Shown here: positions 27,061 to 39,313 of the stretch, piece by piece
Layout: each line of letters starts with the position of its first letter
Position numbering within the stretch: position 1 is the first letter of the stretch
Source: Pseudomonas wayambapalatensis
Lineage (GTDB): Bacteria; Pseudomonadota; Gammaproteobacteria; Pseudomonadales; Pseudomonadaceae
Direction: 5' to 3'
NCBI GenBank assembly: GCA_014268975.2
Contig: CP077096.1
Location: 739,001-803,000 of the forward strand
Length of the DNA stretch: 64,000 nucleotides
Notes under the pieces: model-generated
What the model was told of the DNA's origin: nothing
Seen by the model: only the letters and a program-made list of their open reading frames with translations
Databases searched by the model: none
Position numbers and translations under genes: made by a program

Positions 27061-27678
27061 ATGTCAGACACCTTGAATTCGGTGCCCAGGGCGGTCGAGA
27101 TCGTCGAACGGGCCAATTGCTTCCAGGGCTTCTACAAGCTCGACAAGGTGCGCCTGCGCCATGAACTGTTCGCCGGTGGCATGGGGCGCGAGATCAGCCG
27201 CGAGCTGTTCGTGCGCCACGACGCCGTCTGCGTGCTGCCCTACGATCCGCTGCGTGACGAAGTGGTGCTGATCGAGCAGTTCCGCGTCGGTGCGCTGGAC
27301 AAGACCGACAATCCCTGGCTGATCGAACTGGTCGCCGGGCTGATCGACAAGGATGAGCAACCTGAGGAAGTCGCCCACCGCGAAGCCGAAGAAGAGGCAG
27401 GCTTGAGCTTCTGCGCGCTGTGGCCGATGACCCGTTACTTCCCGTCGCCTGGTGGCAGTGACGAGTTTGTTCATCTGTTTCTCGGGCGTTGCAGCAGCGA
27501 GGGTGCCGGTGGCCTGCACGGGCTGGAGGAAGAGGGCGAGGACATCCGCGTGCGTGTCTGGTCGTTCGAGGATGCGTTGCAGGCAGTACGTGACGGACGC
27601 ATCGCCAACGCGGCAAGCATCATCGCCCTGCAGTGGCTGGCGCTGAACCGTGACGAAGTCCGGGGGATGTGGAAGTGA
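27061..27678 (+). CDS. nudF: NudF, ADP-ribose pyrophosphatase
   Basis: A 205-residue Nudix hydrolase that splits ADP-ribose into AMP and ribose-5-phosphate. The Nudix box runs from G of AGLIDKDEQPEE to REAEEEAGL (about residues 97-119), with all glutamates intact. SPGGSDEFVHLFLG (about 130) is the ADP-ribose subgroup motif. ATG 27061 follows GAGGAATTCC. It overlaps the next gene and heads the nudF-DUF1249-cpdA-yqiA-parE run. Confidence 0.93.
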   Translation: MSDTLNSVPRAVEIVERANCFQGFYKLDKVRLRHELFAGGMGREISRELFVRHDAVCVLPYDPLRDEVVLIEQFRVGALDKTDNPWLIELVAGLIDKDEQPEEVAHREAEEEAGLSFCALWPMTRYFPSPGGSDEFVHLFLGRCSSEGAGGLHGLEEEGEDIRVRVWSFEDALQAVRDGRIANAASIIALQWLALNRDEVRGMWK

Positions 27679-28121
27679 ACCTGCTGCGCGAACGCTACCG
27701 GGTCGATCTCGTCGGCCTGCAGGCAGCCTGCGAGGCCAACTACGCGCGGCTGATGCGCCTGCTGCCGGACATGCGTACCACGCAAAGCTCGCGACGCATC
27801 GGCATGACCCAGGGCGACCAGATGCTCGGCGTGCTGGTGCTCGACGTGGTGCTGGCCTGCCCCTACACCACCACGCTGCGGGTATGCCAGGAGCACAGCC
27901 TGCCGTGGCTGCCGGTGCCGCAACTCGAAGTGCAGGTCTATCACGATGCACGCATGGCCGAAGTGGTGAGTGCCGAGCACACCCGGCGTCTGCGCAGCAT
28001 CTACCCGTATCCCAACGCGGCCATGCACCAGCCCGACGAGAAGGCCCAGCTCAACCTGTTCCTCGGTGAGTGGCTGAGCCATTGCCTGGCCTGCGGCCAC
28101 GAGTTCGAAACCGTGCGTTGA
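27669..28121 (+). CDS. DUF1249 family protein
   Basis: A 150-residue soluble protein of the DUF1249 family, usually found between nudF and cpdA. The core LRERYRVDLVGLQAACEANY is followed by a cysteine-bearing end (SHCLACGHEFE). The start may be GTG 27669 or GTG 27675; the latter would overlap the nudF stop by GTGA. No catalytic motif is recognised, so the function is unknown. Confidence 0.85.
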   Translation: MEVNLLRERYRVDLVGLQAACEANYARLMRLLPDMRTTQSSRRIGMTQGDQMLGVLVLDVVLACPYTTTLRVCQEHSLPWLPVPQLEVQVYHDARMAEVVSAEHTRRLRSIYPYPNAAMHQPDEKAQLNLFLGEWLSHCLACGHEFETVR

Positions 28122-28148
28122 AATGTGACGCCGGTTGGTTTCGAGTAT

Positions 28149-28176
28149 TTGCTCCAACTCTTTCTGCGGCCATAAT
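28149..28176 (+). promoter_or_regulatory. Candidate promoter for cpdA
   Basis: TTGCTC (28149-28154) and CATAAT (28171-28176) are separated by 16 bp and lie 30 nt before the cpdA start. It could allow cpdA expression independent of nudF. Confidence 0.35.
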
Positions 28177-28205
28177 CGTGCCGAATCCGATCAAGGAGAC
28201 GGCCG

Positions 28206-29015
28206 TTGTCGCATTCACCAACCCCTCCCGCGCAGGCTCCGGTGCATGTGGTGCAGCTCACCGACGCCCACCTGTTCGCCGATCCGGCTGGCACTTTGCT
28301 GGGCCTCAACACTCGTGACAGCCTGCGCCACGTGGTGAGCCAGGTGCGGCGCGAGCAGCCGCGCATCGACCTGTTGCTGTGCACCGGTGACCTGTCCCAG
28401 GACGCCAGCGTGAACTCATACGCGGCGTTCCGCGAGCTGACCGACGGTTTTGCCGTGCCGACCCGTTGGTTGCCGGGCAACCATGACGAGGCCGAGGTCA
28501 TGGCGCGTGTGGCGCCCGATCTGGTCCATGCCGTTACCGACATTGGCGCCTGGCGCGTGGTGATGCTCAACTCGGCGGTACTGGGTGCCACCCACGGGCT
28601 TCTTGAACAAGACCAGCTGGCGGCCCTCGATGCGGCTTTGGCGTCGGCGGGTGAGCGCCACTGCCTGGTGTGCTGCCACCACCAGCCGGTGGATATCGGC
28701 TGCGCCTGGATTGCGCCGATCGGCTTGCGCAATGCCGATGAGCTGCTGCAGTGTCTGCGGACTTATCCACAGGTGAAGGCGTTGCTGTGGGGGCACATCC
28801 ATCAGGAGTGGGACGAGGTCCGCGACGGTATTCGCTTGCTGGCCACGCCCTCGACCTGCATCCAGTTCGCCGCGCAAAGCGAAGACTTCAAGGTCAGCGA
28901 AGAACAGCCGGGGTATCGCTGGCTGCGGCTGCATGCCGACGGGCGGCTCGAAACCGGCGTCGAGCGGGCGAAGGATTTCGTGGTGACCCTGGATTTCAAC
29001 AGTCCGGGTTACTGA
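28206..29015 (+). CDS. cpdA: CpdA, 3',5'-cyclic-AMP phosphodiesterase
   Basis: A 269-residue class III phosphodiesterase lowering cAMP. The calcineurin-type metal motifs are all present: QLTDAHLF (D-x-H, about residue 19), CTGDLSQD (about 59), LPGNHDEAE (about 91), CCHHQPV (about 157) and WGHIHQE (about 197). The start is TTG 28206 with AAGGAG 6 nt upstream; no better ATG exists. It tunes cAMP-Vfr/Crp signalling in pseudomonads. Confidence 0.94.
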   Translation: MSHSPTPPAQAPVHVVQLTDAHLFADPAGTLLGLNTRDSLRHVVSQVRREQPRIDLLLCTGDLSQDASVNSYAAFRELTDGFAVPTRWLPGNHDEAEVMARVAPDLVHAVTDIGAWRVVMLNSAVLGATHGLLEQDQLAALDAALASAGERHCLVCCHHQPVDIGCAWIAPIGLRNADELLQCLRTYPQVKALLWGHIHQEWDEVRDGIRLLATPSTCIQFAAQSEDFKVSEEQPGYRWLRLHADGRLETGVERAKDFVVTLDFNSPGY

Positions 29016-29048
29016 CAGGCTACCGCTCTTGCAAAGACCGCGGCAGCC

Positions 29049-29082
29049 GTGGGATTTGAAGATTGTGTTGCGAAAATCCCAC
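29049..29082. other. Inverted repeat in the cpdA-yqiA gap
   Basis: GTGGGATTT (29049-29057) and AAATCCCAC (29074-29082) form a 9-bp stem with a 16-nt loop. Downstream, TTGCGC (29085) and TACACT (29110) are 19 bp apart and may be a weak promoter for yqiA. Confidence 0.4.
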
Positions 29083-29169
29083 CCTTGCGCCAAAACCCGG
29101 CGAACGCGCTACACTGCGCGTCCCTGTGCCCGCATCGTCGGGCGCGAAGCCACAGATTCCGGGGGCAGC

Positions 29170-29778
29170 ATGTCGGGTTCCATCCTCTATATCCATGGCT
29201 TCAACAGCTCGCCGTTGTCCGCCAAGGCGCGCCAGCTCGAAGCGGTGATGCAGCAGTTGGGGCTGGGCGACCACCTGCGCGTCCCGGCCCTGCATCACCA
29301 TCCGCGCCAGGCCATGGCCCAGCTCGAGACGGCTATCGCCGAGCTCGGTGCTCCGCTGCTGGTCGGCAGCTCCCTCGGCGGCTACTATGCCACGCACCTG
29401 GCCGAGCGCCATGGCCTCAAGGCCCTGCTGGTCAACCCGGCAGTCACCCCGCACAAGCATTTCGACGGCTACCTCGGCACGCAGCGCAATCACTACAGCG
29501 AGGAAACCTGGGAACTGACCCTCGACCACGTTCAGGCCCTGGCCGAACTGGAGGTGCCGCCGCCCCAGGACGCCTCGCGTTATCAGGTGTGGTTGCAGAC
29601 TGCTGATGAAACGCTGGACTATCGCCATGCCGAACGTTATTACCGGGCCTGCGCCCTGCGTATCGAGGCGGGCGGTGATCACAGTTTCCAGGGTTTCGCC
29701 GAGCGCCTGCCGACCCTGCTGGCCTTCGCCGGCATTGCCCGCGCGCAGTATGCGGCGCTTGATTTTTCTGTATTTTGA
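29170..29778 (+). CDS. yqiA: YqiA-like alpha/beta-hydrolase (esterase)
   Basis: A 202-residue small hydrolase of the YqiA/UPF0227 family. ILYIHGFNSSPLSAKA (residues 5-20) gives the oxyanion His-Gly. The nucleophile Ser68 lies in GSSLGG (66-71). An Asp in ADETLDY and His in GGDHSFQGF complete the triad. E. coli YqiA hydrolyses short acyl esters. ATG 29170 was chosen over upstream in-frame codons because it matches the family start. parE follows after 36 nt. Confidence 0.9.
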   Translation: MSGSILYIHGFNSSPLSAKARQLEAVMQQLGLGDHLRVPALHHHPRQAMAQLETAIAELGAPLLVGSSLGGYYATHLAERHGLKALLVNPAVTPHKHFDGYLGTQRNHYSEETWELTLDHVQALAELEVPPPQDASRYQVWLQTADETLDYRHAERYYRACALRIEAGGDHSFQGFAERLPTLLAFAGIARAQYAALDFSVF

Positions 29779-29814
29779 CCTTTTTTGCACTCACCAGACT
29801 GACGACGAGAACCC

Positions 29815-31719
29815 ATGGCCAATCCCAGCGCTAGCGCCTATAACGCAGACGCCATCGAAGTCCTCTCCGGCCTTGACCCGGTCCGCAAGCGGCCGGGCAT
29901 GTATACCGACACCAGCCGGCCCAACCACCTGGCCCAGGAAGTCATCGACAACAGCGTCGACGAAGCCCTCGCCGGTCATGCCCGGTCGATCCAGGTCGTG
30001 CTGCATGCCGACCATTCGCTGGAAGTCAGCGACGATGGTCGCGGCATGCCGGTGGATATCCACCCTGAAGAAGGCGTCTCGGGTGTCGAGCTGATCCTTA
30101 CCAAGCTGCACGCCGGCGGCAAGTTTTCCAACAAGAACTACCAGTTCTCCGGCGGCCTGCACGGCGTGGGCATTTCGGTGGTCAACGCCCTGTCGACCCA
30201 GGTCCGCGTGCGGGTCAAGCGCGACGGCAATGAATACCAGATGACCTTCGCCGATGGTTTCAAGGCCACCGAGCTGGAAGTAATCGGCACGGTCGGCAAG
30301 CGCAACACCGGTACCAGCGTCTACTTCGCGCCCGATCCCAAGTATTTCGATTCGGCCAAATTTTCCATCAGCCGTCTCAAGCACGTGCTCAAGGCCAAGG
30401 CCGTGCTGTGCCCGGGGCTGTCGATCAGCTTCGAGGACAAGGGCACCGGCGAGAAGGTCGAGTGGCACTACGAGGATGGGCTGCGCTCGTACCTGGTCGA
30501 CTCGGTCAGCGAATTCCAGCGTCTGCCCGACGAGCCGTTCTGCGGCAGCCTGGCCGGTAATAAAGAAGCTGTTGATTGGGCGCTGCTGTGGCTGCCCGAG
30601 GGCGGCGACAGCGTTCAGGAAAGCTACGTCAACCTGATCCCCACCGCCCAGGGTGGCACCCACGTCAACGGCCTGCGCCAGGGCCTGCTCGATGCCATGC
30701 GCGAGTTCTGCGAGTTCCGCAACCTGCTGCCGCGTGGCGTCAAGCTGGCGCCTGAGGACGTGTGGGAGCGCATCACCTTCGTGCTCTCGATGAAAATGCA
30801 GGAGCCGCAGTTCTCCGGCCAGACCAAGGAGCGCCTGTCGTCTCGCGAGGCCGCGGCGTTCGTTTCTGGTGTAGTCAAGGATGCCTTCAGCCTGTGGCTC
30901 AACGCCCACCCGGAGCTGGGCATGCAACTGGCGGAGCTGGCGATCAGCAACGCCGGCCGTCGCCTCAAGGCGAGCAAGAAGGTCGAGCGCAAGCGCATCA
31001 CCCAGGGGCCGGCATTGCCCGGCAAACTGGCCGATTGCGCCGGGCAGGACCCGATGCGTGCCGAACTGTTCCTGGTCGAGGGCGACTCGGCAGGTGGTTC
31101 GGCCAAGCAAGCGCGTGACAAGGAGTTCCAGGCGATCCTGCCCCTGCGCGGGAAGATCCTCAACACCTGGGAAGTCGATGGCGGCGAAGTGCTCGCCAGC
31201 CAGGAGGTGCACAACATCGCCGTGGCCATCGGCGTAGACCCAGGTGCCACCGATCTGTCGCAACTGCGCTACGGCAAGATCTGCATCCTCGCCGACGCCG
31301 ACTCCGACGGCTTGCACATCGCCACGCTGCTGTGCGCGCTGTTCGTCCAGCACTTCCGTCCGCTGGTCGAGGCCGGGCACGTCTATGTGGCCATGCCGCC
31401 GCTGTACCGCATCGACCTGGGCAAGGAGATCTACTACGCCCTAGACGAAGCCGAGCGCGACGGCATTCTCGACCGTCTGGTCGCCGAGAAGAAGCGCGGC
31501 AAGCCCCAGGTCACCCGATTCAAGGGCCTGGGCGAAATGAATCCGCCACAATTGCGCGAAACGACCATGGATCCGAACACTCGGCGCCTGGTGCAGCTCA
31601 CCTTGGATGACCTGGCCGGCACCACCGAGATCATGGACATGCTGCTCGCCAAGAAGCGTGCGGGCGATCGCAAGAACTGGCTGGAGACCAAAGGCAACCT
31701 GGCCGAGGTCCTGGTTTGA
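29815..31719 (+). CDS. parE: ParE, topoisomerase IV subunit B
   Basis: A 634-residue ATPase subunit of topoisomerase IV, which decatenates daughter chromosomes. The GHKL ATPase shows DNSVDEAL, DDGRGMPVD and SGGLHGVGISVVNAL. The TOPRIM domain has EGDSAGG (about residue 421) with the DADSDG metal motif downstream. It lies close to parC, separated only by two small coupled genes. Confidence 0.97.
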   Translation: MANPSASAYNADAIEVLSGLDPVRKRPGMYTDTSRPNHLAQEVIDNSVDEALAGHARSIQVVLHADHSLEVSDDGRGMPVDIHPEEGVSGVELILTKLHAGGKFSNKNYQFSGGLHGVGISVVNALSTQVRVRVKRDGNEYQMTFADGFKATELEVIGTVGKRNTGTSVYFAPDPKYFDSAKFSISRLKHVLKAKAVLCPGLSISFEDKGTGEKVEWHYEDGLRSYLVDSVSEFQRLPDEPFCGSLAGNKEAVDWALLWLPEGGDSVQESYVNLIPTAQGGTHVNGLRQGLLDAMREFCEFRNLLPRGVKLAPEDVWERITFVLSMKMQEPQFSGQTKERLSSREAAAFVSGVVKDAFSLWLNAHPELGMQLAELAISNAGRRLKASKKVERKRITQGPALPGKLADCAGQDPMRAELFLVEGDSAGGSAKQARDKEFQAILPLRGKILNTWEVDGGEVLASQEVHNIAVAIGVDPGATDLSQLRYGKICILADADSDGLHIATLLCALFVQHFRPLVEAGHVYVAMPPLYRIDLGKEIYYALDEAERDGILDRLVAEKKRGKPQVTRFKGLGEMNPPQLRETTMDPNTRRLVQLTLDDLAGTTEIMDMLLAKKRAGDRKNWLETKGNLAEVLV

Positions 31720-32698
31720 TTCGTCTGCTTGTCGCAGCCTTGCTCGCGCTGGCCAGTTTGGCGAGTTTCGCCAGCGACTGGCCGGAGCTCAAGCTCACAG
31801 GCGAGCACCCGATCGAGGGCATGCGCGGCGGCAACCTGTCGGGCCTGGCCCTGTGCCGTGGCGCCCTGTGGGGTGTCTCGGACCGCGACGACGATCGTAT
31901 CTACCGACTGGAGCAACAGGAAGGTGTGTGGCGGGCAGAGGCCCTGGCCTTCACCCCGCCACCAGTGCCGGAGAGCGGGCTGCCCTGGGGGCTGAAGTCA
32001 CGCAACTGGGCGGTATCGTTCATTCGTGGCGGCGAGCTGGATTTCGAAGGCATCACCTGTGACAGCGCGGGCAACTTCTATGTGGTCAGCGAGGCACATG
32101 CGGCGGTGCTGCAATTGCCGGCCGAGGGCGAGCCGAACTGGTTGAAGATCGATCCGGCCATGGTTCGCCAGGCCCGTGCCAGTGGCATGCTGCTGCACTT
32201 CAATGCCTTGTTCGAAGGCCTGGCCATCAATCCGGCCGGTGACCGCCTGTGGTTGGCTGCCGAGCGCGAGCGTCGGGGGCTGATTGCCGTGCAGCGCCAG
32301 CAAGCGGTATGGACCTGCGGACGCAGTTGTGTGCTGCTCAGCGAGGCCGGAGTGGAGATGCAACCGTCACAGATGCCCGGCTCGCGGGCACTGTCGCGGG
32401 ACTTCGCCGACCTTGCACTGTTCGACGGCAAGCTGTTCACCCTGGAGCGCAATGCCTTCCGCATTTGCCGGCGTGATGCCGACACCGGAGCGGTCGAGCG
32501 CTGCTGGTCGTTCGCCGCCGATGCCCTGGTCGACACGCGTCGCTACGACCAGCCGTTCGGCCTGGCCGAAGCGCTGGTGATCGACAAGGACGGCGCCTGG
32601 ATCGGCCTGGACAACAACAACGGCACCCGTGCCGATGGTGAAACCCGCCCTATCGTCTGGCGCTTTGCCGCGCCAGCGGGCGGCTGGAGCGCGGAGCC

Positions 32699-32702
<4 letters not shown>
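31716..32702 (+). CDS. Secreted esterase-like phytase-family protein
   Basis: A 328-residue exported protein with a signal peptide (LLVAALLALASLASFAS, about residues 4-20). The body is a predicted beta-propeller of the esterase-like phytase family: GGNLSGLALCRGALWGVSDR (about 38), ELDFEGITCDSAGN (about 108) and GAWIGLDNNNG near the C-terminus. The start is TTG, overlapping the parE stop as TTGA, so translation depends on coupling. The enzymatic activity is untested in this family. Confidence 0.75.
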
Positions 32703-35483
<2,781 letters not shown>

Positions 35484-35653
35484 ACCGGTGGTTCGCCTGG
35501 TACGGCGTTTTCAGCGTCGTTCCGGGCGGAAATGCTGGAGTCTGGCGACTATTTCGCGGATGATACACCCCTTGCGGGGCCGGCGTGGCCGTGTGCCCGC
35601 GGGAATCCACACGAGTATCACTGCGGTTGCCGGGCGGCGGCCGCTTGGATGGG

Positions 35654-36367
35654 ATGATGAAATTTCTGCGCCTTCCATTTGCGCTGCTGATGACGGGGTT
35701 GCTGGGTCTGAGCGGGTGCAGCATGCACCAGCCGGTGGCCCTGTACCAACTCGACAGCGGCGACCCCGGCCAGCCTTCGCAGGCTGCCGGCATGGCGGTC
35801 GTGCTAGGTCCGGTATCGGTAGCCGACTACCTGCAACGTGAAACCTTTCTGCAACGCCAAGCCGATGGCAGCCTGACTGCGGCGACCGACGGTCGCTGGG
35901 CCGGCAGCCTTTCGTCGGATATCGACCAGTTGCTGGTGCGCCAGCTCGCCTGGCGCCTGGACAGCCAGCGTGTCGTGCTTGCACCTGCCAGCGCCGGCTT
36001 CACGCCGGATGTGCAGGTACTGCTGTCGATCACCCGCCTGGACTCGGGCGCCAACCAGCCGGCGATTCTCGATGCCCAGTGGCGCGTACTGGACCGTCGT
36101 GGCCATGTGCGCGACAACCGTATCGTCCACCTCGAGCAACAGCATGAGGGCAGCGAGGCCTCGCAAGTCCAGGCCCAGGGGCAGTTGCTGCAGAAGCTGG
36201 TCGAGCAGTTGAGCGTTGCCGTCAAGCCACTGGCGAACCAGCCAGCGGTCGCTGAAGAGACGCCGAAAAAGCCGGCGGCTCCAGTTCAGGTCAAGAAGGA
36301 GCCGGAGAAATCGAGGATTCCGATGGCTTCGCCGATCCGCACCGATATGGAAGTCTATCGGTTCTGA
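35654..36367 (+). CDS. PqiC-like ABC-transport auxiliary lipoprotein (DUF330)
   Basis: A 237-residue outer-membrane-type lipoprotein. The signal peptide ends at the lipobox LLGLSGCS (Cys at about residue 21). VALYQLDSGD opens the DUF330/ABC-auxiliary domain, VVLGPVSVADYLQR follows, and the C-terminal linker is rich in Pro, Lys and Glu. PqiC homologues help Mce-type lipid transport between membranes; no pqiAB partner is adjacent. ATG 35654 and 35657 are both possible. A strong terminator follows. Confidence 0.78.
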   Translation: MMKFLRLPFALLMTGLLGLSGCSMHQPVALYQLDSGDPGQPSQAAGMAVVLGPVSVADYLQRETFLQRQADGSLTAATDGRWAGSLSSDIDQLLVRQLAWRLDSQRVVLAPASAGFTPDVQVLLSITRLDSGANQPAILDAQWRVLDRRGHVRDNRIVHLEQQHEGSEASQVQAQGQLLQKLVEQLSVAVKPLANQPAVAEETPKKPAAPVQVKKEPEKSRIPMASPIRTDMEVYRF

Positions 36368-36380
36368 TTCAGCAGACACG

Positions 36381-36409
36381 AAAAAGCCCGCAGCGATGCG
36401 GGCTTTTTT
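36381..36409 (+). terminator. Intrinsic terminator
   Basis: AAAAAGCCCGCA and TGCGGGCTTTTTT form a GC-rich stem with a GCGA loop and T6, 14 nt after the lipoprotein stop. The A-run on the other side lets it act on both strands. Confidence 0.93.
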
Positions 36410-36427
36410 GTGGGTGCCGGATTGCAG

Positions 36428-36456
36428 GCCTTTCGCGACACAGGGCCGCTTCTACA
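36428..36456. repeat. Degenerate REP-like element
   Basis: CCTTTCGCGACACAGGGCCG followed by CTTCTACAA resembles the variant P. putida REP half that carries CGCGACACAAGGCCGCTCCT. It lies between two convergent genes. Confidence 0.45.
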
Positions 36457-36478
36457 ACTGCACCGCGGATCAGGCCAT

Positions 36479-37951
36479 TCAGGCCCGACGCTCATGCATC
36501 CGCGCCAACTGGCGCTCGAGCATCGACGGGTAGGGCTCCATCAGTCGCTCGACACAGCAGGCGCCTTCAGGGCTGGCGATCGGGCGAATGCGCGCGCGCT
36601 GGCGGATCAGGGCGTCGTCGCTGACCTGGCGCTCGACCAGCAGCAGGTTGCGGCTGTGTTGCGACAGGGCCAGGGCATCCTGGGCCTTCTCGGTCATCAG
36701 CAGTTCGACCTGATCCATGCCCAGCAGGTCTTCACCCAGCGCCAGGCCCAGCTGCAACTGCAGGGTGATACCGCTGTCGGCGACCTCGATCTGCAGGGCG
36801 TGGCCCAGGGCGCGCAGCAATTCGCCACAGCAGATGGCATTGGTGAGGTAGTCCTCGCCGCTGTCAAGGCTGTGGAACAGCAGCAGTGTGCTGCCATCGT
36901 CGAGGGTGTGCACTTCACCTTCGTACAGCGACGCGGCCTGGTCGAGGCAGTCGCGATAACGCTCCAGCAATTCGGTCAGGCGCGTGCGTGGCAGACGGCG
37001 CAGTTGCTCCTGGGAGCCGAGTTGCACGGCGAGCACGGCGCTGGTGTTCGGCTCGTCAGATTCCGGTGCGGCCAGCGCCTTGGGGCTGTGCTCGGTGTCG
37101 TCGAGCAGGTCGGCAAAGGCGTCGTCGTCTGCGTCGTCGTCCTGGGCGGCCACCCTGGCCGCTACGGGCTTGGGTGCGGCCTTGCGTGGCGGCTCCTCGA
37201 CATGCAGGTCGGCGAAATCATCCTCGTCGTCTTCCTCTTCTTCCGGCTCCGGCGGTGGCGGCGGGGCCAGACGGGCGTGGAGCTGACGAGCGAGATCGCC
37301 GATTTCGTCCTGGCGCTCGATGGCCGGGGTATAGGGGTGCGGGTCACGCAGCCAGACACGCAGTTGCAGCAGCGGCGTCGAGATGAAGCGACCCAGGCGC
37401 AGGCTGAGGGTGAGCGCCAACGCCAGCAGGATGGCTGCGAGAATACCCATGCTCTGCAGGCTGATCAGCATGGGTTGCTGGAACTGGCTCATGTCCAGGC
37501 TGATGCGCAGTTGCCCGGCGGTCACGTCCTGGAAGGTGATCTTGGTCTGGTAGACCCCTTCGGCCTCGCCCAGCAGGCTGTTCTTCGGCCGTTGCCCGGC
37601 CTCGGCGAGGATGCGGTTGTCGACGCTGTAGATCGCCGCGTGGGCCACCAGCGGGTTCTTCACCAGGTTGCCCAGCAGCACGTTGAGGCTGAGGATGTCG
37701 TTGGACACCAGCAGCTCGGTAGCCGAGGTCGCGGTCTGCACGGTCAGGCTCTGGCCGACGGCATCGGCCTGCTCGTGCATGGCCTGCTTGAACTGCAGGC
37801 CCATCACGCAGGCATAGATCACCAGAGCCAGCGCCACCAGGAAGATGTTGTGGCTGGCGATGCGCAATGCCAGGGGAATACGACGCTGGCGCAGGGCTCG
37901 GAAGATCATCAGAAAGAAGTTGTCGGTTTTGACAGGCGTGGGCCGGTTCAC
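36479..37951 (-). CDS. Smp-like membrane protein with HAMP, acidic linker and cyclase-like domain
   Basis: A 490-residue inner-membrane protein, divergent from serB as E. coli smp is adjacent to serB. TM1 is about residues 30-52, a periplasmic domain spans 53-160, TM2 is about 161-183, then a HAMP-like stretch. Residues 231-300 are an unusual Pro/Asp/Glu-rich linker with two copies of an Asp-flanked FADL motif. Residues 303-406 resemble a class III nucleotide cyclase (EGEVHTLDDGSTLLLF) but the first metal Asp is replaced (VLAVQL). The start is GTG 37951. It is probably a sensor or scaffold rather than an active cyclase. Confidence 0.8.
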   Translation of the reverse strand: MNRPTPVKTDNFFLMIFRALRQRRIPLALRIASHNIFLVALALVIYACVMGLQFKQAMHEQADAVGQSLTVQTATSATELLVSNDILSLNVLLGNLVKNPLVAHAAIYSVDNRILAEAGQRPKNSLLGEAEGVYQTKITFQDVTAGQLRISLDMSQFQQPMLISLQSMGILAAILLALALTLSLRLGRFISTPLLQLRVWLRDPHPYTPAIERQDEIGDLARQLHARLAPPPPPEPEEEEDDEDDFADLHVEEPPRKAAPKPVAARVAAQDDDADDDAFADLLDDTEHSPKALAAPESDEPNTSAVLAVQLGSQEQLRRLPRTRLTELLERYRDCLDQAASLYEGEVHTLDDGSTLLLFHSLDSGEDYLTNAICCGELLRALGHALQIEVADSGITLQLQLGLALGEDLLGMDQVELLMTEKAQDALALSQHSRNLLLVERQVSDDALIRQRARIRPIASPEGACCVERLMEPYPSMLERQLARMHERRA

Positions 37952-38086
37952 AGAGCGCGGCTCTTTATGGCGGAATAGATGCTGGGCAGTATAGCGACCC
38001 GCGTTTTGTCGGCAAAGTATCGATGGCGCCCGATGGTCATGGAAAGTGGGTAGAATGCGCATTTTTCATCGAGTTGGAGCCCGGTC

Positions 38087-39301
38087 TTGCGCGAAATCGT
38101 CCTGATCAACATCACTGGTGAAGACCGTCCGGGTCTCACTGCGGCCATCACCGGCGTCCTGCTCCAGGGCGGTGTGAACATCCTCGACATCGGTCTTGCG
38201 GTCATGCATGGCACGCTGTCGTTCGGCATTCTGGTCGATATTCCCGACAACGAAGTCGCCACCGGCTTGCTGCAGGGGGTGCAGTCCAAGGCCCATGAGC
38301 TGAACCTGCAGGCGCGCTACACGCCGATCTCCGAGGCAGACTACCAGCAATGGGTGGACGGCCATGGCGATAATCGCCACATCGTCACGCTGCTCAGCCG
38401 CAAGGTCACGCCTGAGCAACTGCAGCGGGTGAGTGCGGTCATCAGCCGATATGGCCTGACCATCGAACGTATCGAGCGCCTGTCGGCACGTGTGGCGCTC
38501 GACGCCGCCACCGACAAGAGTCGCGCCTGCCTGGAAATCTCGGTGCGTGGTGAACCGACCGACGCCCAGGCCCTGCGCGCCGATTTCTTCGCATTGTCGG
38601 CCGAGCTGGGTGTCGACATCGCCTTCCAGCAGGATGACCTGTTCCGTCGCAATCGCCGCCTGGCAGTGTTCGACATGGATTCGACGCTGATCGAGGCCGA
38701 GGTGATCGACGAGCTGGCCAAGGCTGCCGGTGTCGGCGAGCAGGTGTCGGCGATCACTGAGCGCGCCATGCGTGGCGAGTTGGATTTCCGTGCCAGCTTC
38801 AAGGAGCGCATGGCGCTGCTCAAGGGCCTGGACGTCGGCGTGCTGGACGAAATCGGCGCGTCGCTACGCCTGACCGAAGGGGCCGAACACCTGTTTGCCG
38901 AGCTCAAGCGCCTGGGTTACAAGACTGCGATCCTCTCCGGCGGTTTTTCCTACTTCGCCAAGCAGGTGCAGGCACGCCTTGGCATCGACTATGTGTTCGC
39001 CAATGAGCTGGAAGTGGTGGATGGCAAGGTGACGGGCGTGGCGGTCGAGCCGATTGTCGATGCCCAGCGCAAGGCCGACCTGCTGAAGGAGCTGGCGCAC
39101 AAGGAAGGATTGCAACTGGAGCAGACCATCGCCGTGGGCGATGGCGCCAACGACCTGCCGATGCTGTCGCTGGCCGGCCTGGGCGTGGCCTTCCGCGCCA
39201 AGCCGCTGGTGCGTCAGTCGGCCAAACAGGCGATTTCCACGCTGGGCCTCGATGGCGTGCTGTACCTGCTCGGCTGGCGTGACCGCGACGGTCGCGCGTA
39301 A
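38087..39301 (+). CDS. serB: SerB, phosphoserine phosphatase
   Basis: A 404-residue enzyme of the final serine biosynthesis step. Two N-terminal ACT-like domains (about residues 1-170; INITGEDRPGL at the start) precede a HAD phosphatase. The nucleophile is D196 and the general acid D198 in FDMDSTLI. GDGANDLPML (about 352) is motif IV. The start is TTG 38087 with GGAGC upstream. The 135-nt gap to the divergent smp-like gene includes TAGAAT (38051-38056), a possible -10 box. Confidence 0.95.
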   Translation: MREIVLINITGEDRPGLTAAITGVLLQGGVNILDIGLAVMHGTLSFGILVDIPDNEVATGLLQGVQSKAHELNLQARYTPISEADYQQWVDGHGDNRHIVTLLSRKVTPEQLQRVSAVISRYGLTIERIERLSARVALDAATDKSRACLEISVRGEPTDAQALRADFFALSAELGVDIAFQQDDLFRRNRRLAVFDMDSTLIEAEVIDELAKAAGVGEQVSAITERAMRGELDFRASFKERMALLKGLDVGVLDEIGASLRLTEGAEHLFAELKRLGYKTAILSGGFSYFAKQVQARLGIDYVFANELEVVDGKVTGVAVEPIVDAQRKADLLKELAHKEGLQLEQTIAVGDGANDLPMLSLAGLGVAFRAKPLVRQSAKQAISTLGLDGVLYLLGWRDRDGRA

Positions 39302-39313
39302 GGCCCTGAAACA

